A stretch of 64,000 nucleotides of DNA from positions 620,001-684,000 of the forward strand of contig JAPLSA010000017.1 in NCBI GenBank assembly GCA_026398815.1. Reading direction: 5' to 3'. The notes under the pieces were generated by a model that did no database searches, was not told the DNA's origin, and was given only the letters and a program-made list of their open reading frames with translations. Shown one piece after another: positions 7,977 to 16,061 of this stretch. Every line of letters starts with the position of its first letter. Positions within the stretch are counted from its first letter, which is position 1. The stretch is from Gammaproteobacteria bacterium. Lineage in GTDB: Bacteria > Pseudomonadota > Gammaproteobacteria > Nevskiales > Nevskiaceae. Both the position numbers and the translations under genes were made by a program.

Positions 7977-8699
7977 TCAGGAACCGCCGGGGGCGGCCGG
8001 CGCGCCGCTGGCCGAGACCGGCGTCGGTTCCGGGCTGCCATCGCCCTTGCCGTCCGGATCGAGCAGCTTGACGATCGGTTCGATGCCCTTGACCTTGGTG
8101 ATGCGCAGCGGCGTCCAGCCCGCCTTCGAGGCGATGCGCCGGTCGGCGCCGCGTTCGAGCAGCAGCTTGACCTGCTTCTCGTGACCGGTGGCAGCGGCGA
8201 AGTACAGCGCCGTGATGCCGCGATCGTTCTGCGCGTTGACGTTGGCGCCGGCGTCGAGCAGCACCTTCAGGATGTCGGTCTGATCGGAGAAGAAGGTCGC
8301 GAAATGCAGCGGCGACCAGCCGGCCTTGTCGACCAGATCAAGCTTGGCACCGCGCGCCAGCACGGCGCTGACAGCCGGCAGCGAGTTCTGGCTGACGGCG
8401 GCGATCAGCGGCGTCTGGTCCAGCGAATCGCGGCTGTTGACGTCGACGCCGGCATCCAGCATCCGCTTCAGCGCAGCCAGGTCGCCAATCCGCGCGAAGT
8501 GAGTGGTCAGGTCGACGCGGTCTTCCGGCGACAGCGTCGCCGGGTCGAGCGAATCGAGGGTCGGCGGCACCTCTTTCGACGGATCGGCGACGGCGGCAGC
8601 GGCCGCCACTTCCGGCTTGGCGGCCGGCTGCGCGCAGCCGGCCAGCAGCAGCGCCGCCGCGATCGCGGCGGCCGTCGTGTTCAGGGAATTGCGGGTCAT
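7977..8699 (-). CDS. Ankyrin-repeat lipoprotein
   Basis: The 240-residue protein starts at ATG 8699. Its signal peptide ends in the lipobox LLAG-C (Cys about residue 22), so it should be lipid-anchored in the periplasm. Four to five ankyrin repeats follow: GDLAALKRMLDAGVDVNSRD, LPAVSAVLARGAKLDLVDKAGWSPLHFA, TDILKVLLDAGANVNAQNDRGITALYFAA and HEKQVKLLLERGADRRIASKAGWTPL. Ankyrin repeats bind proteins; periplasmic examples are often linked to redox or metal enzymes. The gene lies 35 bp after the parvulin and 10 bp before the adaptor pair, so it is likely part of one transcript. The partner is unknown. Confidence 0.8.
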   Translation of the reverse strand: MTRNSLNTTAAAIAAALLLAGCAQPAAKPEVAAAAAVADPSKEVPPTLDSLDPATLSPEDRVDLTTHFARIGDLAALKRMLDAGVDVNSRDSLDQTPLIAAVSQNSLPAVSAVLARGAKLDLVDKAGWSPLHFATFFSDQTDILKVLLDAGANVNAQNDRGITALYFAAATGHEKQVKLLLERGADRRIASKAGWTPLRITKVKGIEPIVKLLDPDGKGDGSPEPTPVSASGAPAAPGGS

Positions 8700-8734
8700 C
8701 GGCAGGTTCTCGAATGGGGGGAAACGGCAGCGCC

Positions 8735-9646
8735 TCAGGGCGCGCTCTTGGTCTTGCCGCCGGCCGCCGAGGTGGTGGCGGCGTTCAGGCCGGGGCCGGC
8801 CAGCTTGGCCTTGGCGGTCAGGCCTTCGGTCAGCGCCTCGAGTCGGGCCTGGGCCGAACGCTGGCGCAGCGCCTGCTTGACCGGCTCGTCGAGCTGGTCC
8901 CACTTGGCGGCATTGGCGACCGGACGCGGACCGTCCTCGAGCTTGATCAGATGCCAGCCGAAGCGGCTGCGCACCGGCACCTTGGTGACTTCGCCTTTCT
9001 TCAGCGCCTGCACGGCACGCGCGAAGTTGGCGTCGACGAAGATGTCCGGCCGGAACCAGCCGAGATCACCGCCATTGCCCTGACCGCCCGGGTCCAGCGT
9101 CTCGACCTTGGCGATGGCGATGAAGTCCTCGCCCTTGGCCAGCCGTGCAGCGATTTCCTCGGCCTTCGGCAGGTCGTTGACCAGGATGTGGCGCACCTTG
9201 ACCTCGGTGAGCTTGCCGCTGGCGACGGTGAAGTCGTACGAGGCTTTCAGCGATTCGTCGGTGACCGGGTTCTTGATGAAGTAATCCTCCAGGTAGGCGC
9301 GCGACAGGATCGCCCGCTCCTGGAAGGCGATCTGGTCGGCGACCACCGGCTTCTTGTCCAGCCCTTCCTTGAGCGCAGCCTGGGCCAGCACTTCCTGGGT
9401 GATCAGCTCGGCGCGGGCGGCGGCCTGCGCTTCGGGCCCCGGCGCCCTGTGGTCTTCCGTGAAGTTGGCGCCCATCAGCGTGATGTGGTTGCGGGTGATC
9501 GGCTTGCCGTTGACGGACACGTCGACCGCCAGCCCGGCTTCGGCCGGATTGGCCGGTCGAGCCTGGGCATAGGCGCTGCCGGCGACAGCGAAAAGGCCGG
9601 CCACGACCAGCGCCTGCTTGATGCGGGAAAACGGGAACTGCGACAT
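8735..9646 (-). CDS. Periplasmic parvulin-type peptidyl-prolyl cis-trans isomerase
   Basis: The 303-residue precursor has a signal peptide ending near AYA-QAR. A helical SurA/PrsA-like N-terminal region (about 45-140) is followed by a parvulin domain at about 148-240: VKVRHILVNDLPKAEEI, GEDFIAIAKVETLDPG, GGDLGWFRPD and RFGWHLIKLED are the classic motif set. The enzyme catalyses proline isomerisation and acts as a folding chaperone in the periplasm. GGAG precedes ATG 9646 by about ten bases. It opens the run parvulin-ankyrin-adaptor-adaptor, and may help fold a secreted neighbour such as the large SBP56-like protein upstream. Confidence 0.88.
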   Translation of the reverse strand: MSQFPFSRIKQALVVAGLFAVAGSAYAQARPANPAEAGLAVDVSVNGKPITRNHITLMGANFTEDHRAPGPEAQAAARAELITQEVLAQAALKEGLDKKPVVADQIAFQERAILSRAYLEDYFIKNPVTDESLKASYDFTVASGKLTEVKVRHILVNDLPKAEEIAARLAKGEDFIAIAKVETLDPGGQGNGGDLGWFRPDIFVDANFARAVQALKKGEVTKVPVRSRFGWHLIKLEDGPRPVANAAKWDQLDEPVKQALRQRSAQARLEALTEGLTAKAKLAGPGLNAATTSAAGGKTKSAP

Positions 9647-9673
9647 CGGGTAGGTACTCCGCTAACGATCAAT

Positions 9674-9703
9674 AAAAAAAGCCCTCCCCGCGAACGGGGA
9701 GGG
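9674..9703 (-). terminator. Rho-independent terminator of the SBP56-like gene
   Basis: A perfect 9-bp stem (CCCTCCCCG 9682-9690 with CGGGGAGGG 9695-9703, loop CGAA) is followed on the minus strand by seven T (9674-9680). It lies about 140 bp downstream of the stop at 9844 and just before the parvulin start, so it should separate the large secreted gene from the parvulin operon. Confidence 0.85.
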
Positions 9704-9706
9704 GTC

Positions 9707-9820
9707 GGGAAGGTTCGCGCCGGGCCGCTTGCGGCGCGCCCGGCACGGACCTTCCCGGTGGATGCACCGTCCCCGCCCGTACAGGCGGGGACGGCTCGCC
9801 TGCCCCGGCTTCAGGCCGGG
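9707..9820. repeat. Cluster of three intergenic palindromes (REP-like)
   Basis: Between the SBP56-like gene and its terminator sit three more hairpins. The first is an imperfect one of about 50 nt (GGGAAGGT 9707-9714 with ACCTTCCC 9749-9756, inner GCCGGGC/GCCCGGC). The second has a perfect 11-bp stem (9767-9777 with 9784-9794, loop of six). The third is CCCGGC/GCCGGG (9804-9809 with 9815-9820). Dense runs of GC palindromes like this resemble REP/BIME elements, which are dispersed in intergenic DNA. No transposase (RAYT) gene is in the window. Confidence 0.5.
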
Positions 9821-9843
9821 ACCGGCGTCACTGCCAACTTCGG

Positions 9844-12642
9844 TTACCGCGTGCCGTCCAGATCCAGCGGTGCGGCCGGGTAGTAGCCCGGGCCGAACAG
9901 CGCGGCGCCGTCACGCTCGAACACCGCCGCATGCGGCTTGGCGGCGCCCTTCTTGCCACGGGCACCCGGCCACAGCCAGGCGTCACGGGCAGCGGAGTCG
10001 AAGTCGATGCACGGCGTGCCCAGCAGTTCGTCGGTGAAGCTGGTGTCGAGCACGGTGGCGCCGGTGCGGCGGTCGTACTTGGCAAGGCAGATCGTGCGAT
10101 CGCCATCCGAACCGGTGCCCGGACCCGGGATGTGGTTCAGTTCGACGAAGTACTGGATGAACGCGTAGCGCTGCACACCGGTGGCCGGCGCGGCGCCGAC
10201 CACGGCATCACGCGGCACACCGATGCCCGAGCCGTTGTTCTTCGGCCGCAGGTCGAGGTAGCCACCTTCGTTGCTCGGCGTCTTCTGGAAACCGACGCGG
10301 TCGATCACCGTGAAGTGCGGACCACCGTGGGTGTACAGGTTCTGCAGGCTGTTGAGGTTGCCGCTGCCCGGACCACCACCGGTGACGCCCGAAGGCTCGC
10401 CGCCGGTCTTGGTCTTGTCGAGCAGGATGCCGCCCGGGTTCACCGAGGTGACTTCCTCGATGATCTGCGCGGCGCGCAGGTAGCCGGTACCCAGCTGCGA
10501 GACGTTCGACGACAGCGTGGTCGCCAGGCCGACGCCGGTCGGACCGGTTTCGAACTGACCCACGGCACCACGAACGCGCGGGCAATCAACCGCTTCGTTG
10601 TTGTGCTTCAGCACGTTGAACGCGCCGGAGATGCCACCCGACAGGTCCGGACGCTGGGCCAGCTTGCCGAGCGAGCTCTTCGACGCGCGGCTGCGATCCG
10701 GCGGCGGGAAGTCGCAGGCGATGGCCGTCGCCGCCGTTTCTGCACGGCCCTTGGCCAGCAGCGGACGGATGTCGATGGTCAGCACGCGGCGGCTGTGCTC
10801 GCGCGGATAGTCGCGGTCGAACTCGACGGCGCCGACCGGATCGATCGAGGCCGGGCTTTCGATGCCGGAAATCGGCTGGATCAGGAAGCGGTCGTCGTCG
10901 GAGATGCTGAAGTACGACACGCCCGGGCACGGACCGACGTCATAGACCGCGCGCCAGTACGGACCCTTGCCGCCGAACGCGTTGGTGTCCTTGCCGGAGA
11001 TGCGGATGTTCGGGCTGTAGTACAGGACACCACCGCACATCGCGCCGGTGAACGCGCCGTCGTGCGGCACGTAGTCCGGATCGCCCGGCTTGCAGCTGTC
11101 GACATTGACGGCCGACGCAGCGTTCGCGGCCAGACCGGCCGGGGTGATCGCCGAGTCGTAGGTCGGATCGTTCAGATCCACCCAGCCTTTCTGGTTCTTG
11201 CAGTGGTGCGACTGGTGCGGCAGGCCGAACGGCATCAGGCCTTCGTTCTCTTCGTGGAAGAGCACCAGTTCCTCGCGCGGGCCGTCCGGTACGGCCGAAA
11301 CCGAGCGGATGTACGGGTTGGACGCGTAGACGTTCGCTTCCTTCAGCGAGTCACGGGTCTTGCCGCGGTTGTACTGGTAGCTGGTCTCGAAGACGCGCAC
11401 CGACGAACCGAAGGTCGAACCGCAGACGCCGAGCGGGCTGCCGTTGCCGGTGCCGCCGTTGAACGCGCCCTGGTTGCAGACGCCGCGCAGCGCGCCGTTG
11501 ATGGCGGCCGCGCCGATCGACGCCGCGACGGCGTAGTCGGACGACACCAGGTACTTGCCGTCATAGGTCAGGCCCATGCCGTGCGGCAGCGCTTCGAGCC
11601 CGGCATCGTCGTTGCCCAGGTAGAACGCGCCCTGGTTGTAGCGACGCGACGGACGCAGGTCCGGGTAGCTGGTGTAGTTGGTCGGGTTGCGCGGCTGGTT
11701 GGCCCGCACGGCGGCACCGTATTCGGTGATGCCGGTGTGGCCGAGCAGGTTGGCGTCGTCGGTGATCAGGCCCGGGATGTTGCCGATCAGCCCGCCGACC
11801 TGCACCGATTCCAGCAGCGGCAGCACGGCCGGCGCGGTGGCGAGGCAGATGTTGAGCAGCGTCGGCGCTACGCGATCCGGTTCGATTTCGGTGACCGAGC
11901 CGCCCGGCCCGTACACGTAGTTCGACATGTAGGTGTAGAGGATCTTGTGGTTGCCGGTCTTCGACGGCATGACCACGAAGTCATCGGTCAGCGACGAACG
12001 GCGCACCTGGGTGCCGCAGACCGCCAGTTCGGCCTTGCCGATGTTGCGGACCGAGGTCACGTCGAAACGGAACACGTTCTTGGAAATCACGCCGCCGGCG
12101 AACTGGTACTTGCGGCCGGCCTTCAGGCCGTCGCCACCACCGGAGATGTACGAGGTGTAGCTGAGCATGTGGTGCGGATCGTTGTGCGAATCCGTCGCCG
12201 CGCCTGCGGTGGCCACCGGCAGGATGTTCGACACCAGCACCTTCGGCAGCTCGGCCGTCCAGATCACGTTGCCGTAGGTCGTCGAGTTCGGCTCGGCGTC
12301 GACCACGGCCATGAAGTCCTGCGCGGTCTGGGGGTTGCAGACCGGCGTCGAGCAGCCGTCGCCGGTCCAGACCAGCAGGACCGATCCGTTCGGGATGATC
12401 TTGTTGGTGTACTTGTTGACCGCCGCCGGGGCACCCGCCGCCGGCGTCTGATCGCGGGGCAGCAGCGTTTGCACCAGCCCGTTGCCGGCGGCAGGTGCGG
12501 TGCTGCTGGAGTTGCCTCCCAGCAGGTTCTGCACCAGCTGCGCTTCAGCCTGAACAGGCGCGCCGGCCGCCACGATGGTTGCCGCCATCGCGATAGCCGA
12601 AGCGACGCCGCCCAGCTTGCGCTGTCGATTGTCTTGCTTCAC
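9844..12642 (-). CDS. Large secreted SBP56-like (selenium-binding/methanethiol oxidase-related) beta-propeller protein
   Basis: The protein has about 932 residues with an Ala-rich signal peptide ending near AQA-EAQ. GTG 12642 is preferred because GGGAG lies eight bases upstream; ATG 12657 is five codons earlier with a weaker site. Blocks resembling SBP56 proteins include DFMAVVDAEPNSTTYGNVIW (about 75-95), ELVLFHEENEGLMPFG, SISDDDRFLIQPISG followed by LTIDIRPLL, GGPHFTVIDRVGFQ and RYAFIQYFVELN. SBP56 enzymes of about 460 residues are copper-dependent methanethiol oxidases; this one is twice as long with many insertions. Similarity is read by eye and distant. It stands alone between a long regulatory gap and a terminator. 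Confidence 0.5.
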   Translation of the reverse strand: MKQDNRQRKLGGVASAIAMAATIVAAGAPVQAEAQLVQNLLGGNSSSTAPAAGNGLVQTLLPRDQTPAAGAPAAVNKYTNKIIPNGSVLLVWTGDGCSTPVCNPQTAQDFMAVVDAEPNSTTYGNVIWTAELPKVLVSNILPVATAGAATDSHNDPHHMLSYTSYISGGGDGLKAGRKYQFAGGVISKNVFRFDVTSVRNIGKAELAVCGTQVRRSSLTDDFVVMPSKTGNHKILYTYMSNYVYGPGGSVTEIEPDRVAPTLLNICLATAPAVLPLLESVQVGGLIGNIPGLITDDANLLGHTGITEYGAAVRANQPRNPTNYTSYPDLRPSRRYNQGAFYLGNDDAGLEALPHGMGLTYDGKYLVSSDYAVAASIGAAAINGALRGVCNQGAFNGGTGNGSPLGVCGSTFGSSVRVFETSYQYNRGKTRDSLKEANVYASNPYIRSVSAVPDGPREELVLFHEENEGLMPFGLPHQSHHCKNQKGWVDLNDPTYDSAITPAGLAANAASAVNVDSCKPGDPDYVPHDGAFTGAMCGGVLYYSPNIRISGKDTNAFGGKGPYWRAVYDVGPCPGVSYFSISDDDRFLIQPISGIESPASIDPVGAVEFDRDYPREHSRRVLTIDIRPLLAKGRAETAATAIACDFPPPDRSRASKSSLGKLAQRPDLSGGISGAFNVLKHNNEAVDCPRVRGAVGQFETGPTGVGLATTLSSNVSQLGTGYLRAAQIIEEVTSVNPGGILLDKTKTGGEPSGVTGGGPGSGNLNSLQNLYTHGGPHFTVIDRVGFQKTPSNEGGYLDLRPKNNGSGIGVPRDAVVGAAPATGVQRYAFIQYFVELNHIPGPGTGSDGDRTICLAKYDRRTGATVLDTSFTDELLGTPCIDFDSAARDAWLWPGARGKKGAAKPHAAVFERDGAALFGPGYYPAAPLDLDGTR

Positions 12643-12673
12643 GTGAACATCTCCCATGACTGTGTTGGTCTCT

Positions 12674-12691
12674 GGAAAAGTGGACTTTTCC
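12674..12691. promoter_or_regulatory. 18-bp palindrome, candidate operator of the SBP56-like gene
   Basis: GGAAAAGT-GG-ACTTTTCC is a perfect inverted repeat about 30 bp upstream of the SBP56-like start. A degenerate third half-site (GGTTTTCCC, 12694-12702) follows immediately. The size and position fit a dimeric repressor or activator site close to the transcription start. Confidence 0.45.
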
Positions 12692-12962
12692 GAGGTTTTC
12701 CCAGGTTGAATCGAACACGCTGCACTTTGCCGTCGTGCATCACGAATGACTCCCCCAAGCCTGCGTATCCTATTGTTTTACGGGATTCTGACGACTGATT
12801 CTGGATATATCATTTCGCCACGGAAACGCGATTTAAGGTTTTAAAAATGATGTTCACATAAGATAAATACGATATTTATTTGAAATAACCAATTAACCTC
12901 AGGTTATTTCAAGACTCCAACGGAACGACATCTTCTAAGCGCAGAACCGAAGGCGATAAGAA
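12692..12962. promoter_or_regulatory. AT-rich intergenic region with a 10-bp inverted repeat
   Basis: This gap between the RND pump stop and the SBP56-like gene holds no ORF I can support. It is conspicuously AT-rich at 12800-12905, unlike the flanks. TGAAATAACC (12881-12890) and GGTTATTTCA (12902-12911) form a perfect 10-bp inverted repeat with an 11-nt spacer. No T-run follows on the minus strand, so an operator or an attenuating hairpin is as likely as a terminator. The SBP56-like promoter must lie here. Confidence 0.4.
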
Positions 12963-15900
12963 TCAGGTTTCCCCCTCGCTCGATGGCCGCTCCACAGTGC
13001 TGCCGCCAAGGCGCAGGAACAGTAGCGGCGTCACGAAACTGTCGAGCAGCGTCGACGACAGCAGGCCGCCGAAGATCACCAGCGCCACCGGATGCAGGAT
13101 TTCCTTGCCGGGCGCGCCGCCATCGAGCATCAACGGCAGCAGCGACAGCGCCGCGATCAGCGCCGTCATCAGCACCGGCGTCAACCGTTCGGCCGAACCG
13201 CGCAGCACCAGCGGCACGCCGAACGGCTCGCCTTCGTCGCGGGCCAGCGTCAGGTAGTGGCTGATCTTCAGGATGCCGTTGCGGGCGGCGATGCCGGCCA
13301 GGGTCACGAAGCCGATCAGGCTGGCCACCGACAGCGGCGTTCCGGTCACCGCCAGCGCCACCACGCCGCCGATCAGCGCCAGCGGCACGTTGCCGAGGAT
13401 GATCGCGGTCAGCCGCAGCGAGCCGTAGCGGCCGTACAGCACCGCTGCCATCAGCAGCAGCGACAGCACGCCCAGCCCGGCGATCCGCTGCGCCGCCGCC
13501 GCCCGCGAAGCCGCCTGCCCTTCCACCACCACCCGGTAGCCGGGCGGCCAGGCGCGCGCCGTCAGCTGCGCCCGCGCGGCGGCCGCCGACGCATCGAAGC
13601 CGTGCGCGGCCGGGAACGCGGTGACGGCGATGCGCCGCTGCAGGTGCTCGCGCAGGATCTGGTTCGGCGCCGTACCGTTGTGGAACTCGGCGATCCAGTT
13701 CAGCGGCACCGGTCCGGCGGCGCCGTCGATCTGCAGGTCTTCCAGCGCCGATTCCTGGCGCGCCGCGTCCGGCAGCCGCAGCACCAGCTCGGTGCGGGTG
13801 TCGCCGTCGACGATCTGCGCCAGCCGGCTGCCGACAGTCAGCGCATTGATCGCCGACTGCGCGCGCGCCGGCGAGACGCCGGCATCGGCGGCGGCGCGGG
13901 CATCGAGGCTGATCTCGAACTGTGGCGTGTCGATCTGCGGCTCGATCAGCACATCGGCCAGGCCGTCGAGCGCCGACAGCGTCGCCTGCACCTCGGCCGC
14001 CAGCCGCCGCAGCGTCGGCAGATCCGGGCCGAACACCTTGACCACCAGCGGCGCGCGCACGCCGGACAGCAGATGGTCGAGCCGGTGCGAGATCGGCTGG
14101 CCGATCGACACCGAGGCCGGCAGTGCCGCCAGCCGGGCACGAAGATCGGCGGCGACGACGCGCTGCGGCCGGCCGTGGCCGTCGTCGCGCAGGCTCACGT
14201 CGAGCTCGGAGTAATGCACGCCCTCGGCATGCTCGTCGGCCTCGGCGCGGCCGGTCCGCCGGCCGACCGCCGCGACTTCCGGCACTTCCAGGATCAGGTT
14301 CTCGGCGATCCGGCCGAGCCGGTCCGATTCGCCGAGCGCGATGCCGGGCTCGGCGATCAGGTTGATGGTCAGCGTGCCCTCGTTGAACGGCGGCAGGAAA
14401 CTGCGCGGCAGCTGGGCCGCCAGCAGCAGGCTGCCGGCCAGCAGCAGGCCGGTGCCGGCCAGCACCGCGCGCGGCCAGCCCAGCAGCCGTTCGAGCAGGC
14501 CCAGGTAGCGCCGCTTCAGCGCCGCAAGCCAGCGCGGTTCGACCGGCAGGTGCGCGGCCTGCCCGAACAGCCCGGCGCACAGCACCGGCGTCACCGTGAT
14601 GGCGACCACCAGGCTGCCGAGGATCGCGGCGATGTAGGCGATGCCGAGCGGCGCGAACAGCCGGCCTTCGACGCCGCCGAGCGCGAACAGCGGCACGAAC
14701 ACCAGCACGATCAGCAGGGTTGCGTAGAGGATGCCGGAGCGCACCTCCAGCGTGGCGCGGCCGACCGCCTCGATCAGCGCGCCGGGGCTGGCCGGCGCGC
14801 CGGCCCGCTGGCGCAGCCGGCGCACCACGTTCTCGACGCCGACCACCGCATCGTCGACCAGCTCGCCGACCGCGATTGCCAGCCCGCCGAGGGTCATGGT
14901 GTTGATCGACAGCCCGAGCGCGGTCAGCGCCAGGATCGCCGCCAGCACCGACAGCGGGATCGCGGTCAGCGCGATCGCCGTGGCCCGACCGCTGAGCAGG
15001 AACACGAACAGGATGACGGCGACGATCAGCGCGCCGTCGCGCAGCGCATCCAGCACGTTGTCGACCGCGTGCTCGATGAAATCGGCCTGCCGGAACACCG
15101 TCAGCCGCCGCGCGCCCTTCGGCAGGCTGGCATCGAGTGCCACCAGCTTCGCTTCCAGCGCGGCGGTCAGCGCCAGCGTGTCGATGCCGGGCTGCTTCTG
15201 GATCGCGAGGATCACCGCCGGGTGGCCGTTGGCGCCGGCAGCGCCGCGCGGAAAACGATGGCCGACCGCCAGAGTCGCCAGCTGCCCGACCCGGATCACC
15301 GCCACGCCCTTGCGCGCCACCGCGACCTGCGCCAGTTCATCGAACGAGAACGGCTTGCCGCCGGCCCGCACCGCCACTTCCTGGCCAGCGGATTCGATCA
15401 GCCCGCCGCCGAGGTTCTGGCCGTGGCCGCGCAGCGCCGCCTGCAGCTCGTCGAGGGTGACGCCGAACAGCCGCATCCGCGCCGGGTCCGGCTGCACTTC
15501 GTACTGGCGAATCTCGCCGCCGATCGCCAGCACCTGGGCCACGCCGGGCACCGCCAGCAGCGCCGGCCGCAGGGTCCAGTCGGCGTGGCTGCGCAGGGTC
15601 TGCGGATCGGCCTCGTGGCTGTCGGCCTGCAGCGCCACCAGCAGGATCTCGCCCATCAGCGAAGTCGGCGGGCCGATCCTCGGCACCAGTCCTTCCGGCC
15701 ACTGGCCGCGCGCCGCTTCCAGCCGTTCGGCGACCAGCTGCCGGCTGCGGTACAGATCGGCATCCCAGTCGAACTCGGCGTAGACGATGGCCAGCCCGGC
15801 GGTCGACAGCGAGCGCAGCCGGCTGATGCCCGGCAGGCCGCTGAGCGCGGTTTCCAGTGGATAGGCGACCTGGGTCTCGACGTCCTCGACGGCGAAGCCG

Positions 15901-16061
15901 GGCGCTTCGATCTGCACGGCGACGGTCGGCCGGGTCAGATCCGGCAGCACGTCGACCGGCAGCCGTGCCGCCTGGTACAGGCCGACACCGACCAGCGCCA
16001 CCGCCAGCGCGATCACCAGCGCCCGGTGGCGCAGGCTGGCTTCGAGCAGTGCGCGGAACAT
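12963..16061 (-). CDS. Heavy-metal efflux RND permease, CusA-like
   Basis: The 1032-residue protein has the standard RND architecture: TM1 (VIALAVALVGVGLY), a first periplasmic loop starting LPVDVLPDLTRPTVAVQIEAPG, a central TM bundle with GGLAIAVGELVDDAVVGVEN (CusA-type TM4 with the proton-relay Asp), a second periplasmic loop and a C-terminal bundle (GFVTLAGIAARNGILKISH). The CusA-like TM4 rather than the DFG...DGAV form of CzcA points to monovalent metal, but I could not confirm the CusA Met relay. ATG 16061 overlaps the MbnH stop as ATGA, so it is translationally coupled to mbnP-mbnH. It has no adaptor next to it; the adaptor pair at 5949-7966 on the same strand is the likely partner. Confidence 0.88.
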   Translation of the reverse strand: MFRALLEASLRHRALVIALAVALVGVGLYQAARLPVDVLPDLTRPTVAVQIEAPGFAVEDVETQVAYPLETALSGLPGISRLRSLSTAGLAIVYAEFDWDADLYRSRQLVAERLEAARGQWPEGLVPRIGPPTSLMGEILLVALQADSHEADPQTLRSHADWTLRPALLAVPGVAQVLAIGGEIRQYEVQPDPARMRLFGVTLDELQAALRGHGQNLGGGLIESAGQEVAVRAGGKPFSFDELAQVAVARKGVAVIRVGQLATLAVGHRFPRGAAGANGHPAVILAIQKQPGIDTLALTAALEAKLVALDASLPKGARRLTVFRQADFIEHAVDNVLDALRDGALIVAVILFVFLLSGRATAIALTAIPLSVLAAILALTALGLSINTMTLGGLAIAVGELVDDAVVGVENVVRRLRQRAGAPASPGALIEAVGRATLEVRSGILYATLLIVLVFVPLFALGGVEGRLFAPLGIAYIAAILGSLVVAITVTPVLCAGLFGQAAHLPVEPRWLAALKRRYLGLLERLLGWPRAVLAGTGLLLAGSLLLAAQLPRSFLPPFNEGTLTINLIAEPGIALGESDRLGRIAENLILEVPEVAAVGRRTGRAEADEHAEGVHYSELDVSLRDDGHGRPQRVVAADLRARLAALPASVSIGQPISHRLDHLLSGVRAPLVVKVFGPDLPTLRRLAAEVQATLSALDGLADVLIEPQIDTPQFEISLDARAAADAGVSPARAQSAINALTVGSRLAQIVDGDTRTELVLRLPDAARQESALEDLQIDGAAGPVPLNWIAEFHNGTAPNQILREHLQRRIAVTAFPAAHGFDASAAAARAQLTARAWPPGYRVVVEGQAASRAAAAQRIAGLGVLSLLLMAAVLYGRYGSLRLTAIILGNVPLALIGGVVALAVTGTPLSVASLIGFVTLAGIAARNGILKISHYLTLARDEGEPFGVPLVLRGSAERLTPVLMTALIAALSLLPLMLDGGAPGKEILHPVALVIFGGLLSSTLLDSFVTPLLFLRLGGSTVERPSSEGET

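Noticed and set aside
9931-12798. A 955-codon plus-strand frame opposite the SBP56-like gene
   Set aside because: No signal peptide or domain; it covers the whole terminator-to-promoter unit of the opposite gene, which has a proper signal peptide and ribosome-binding site.
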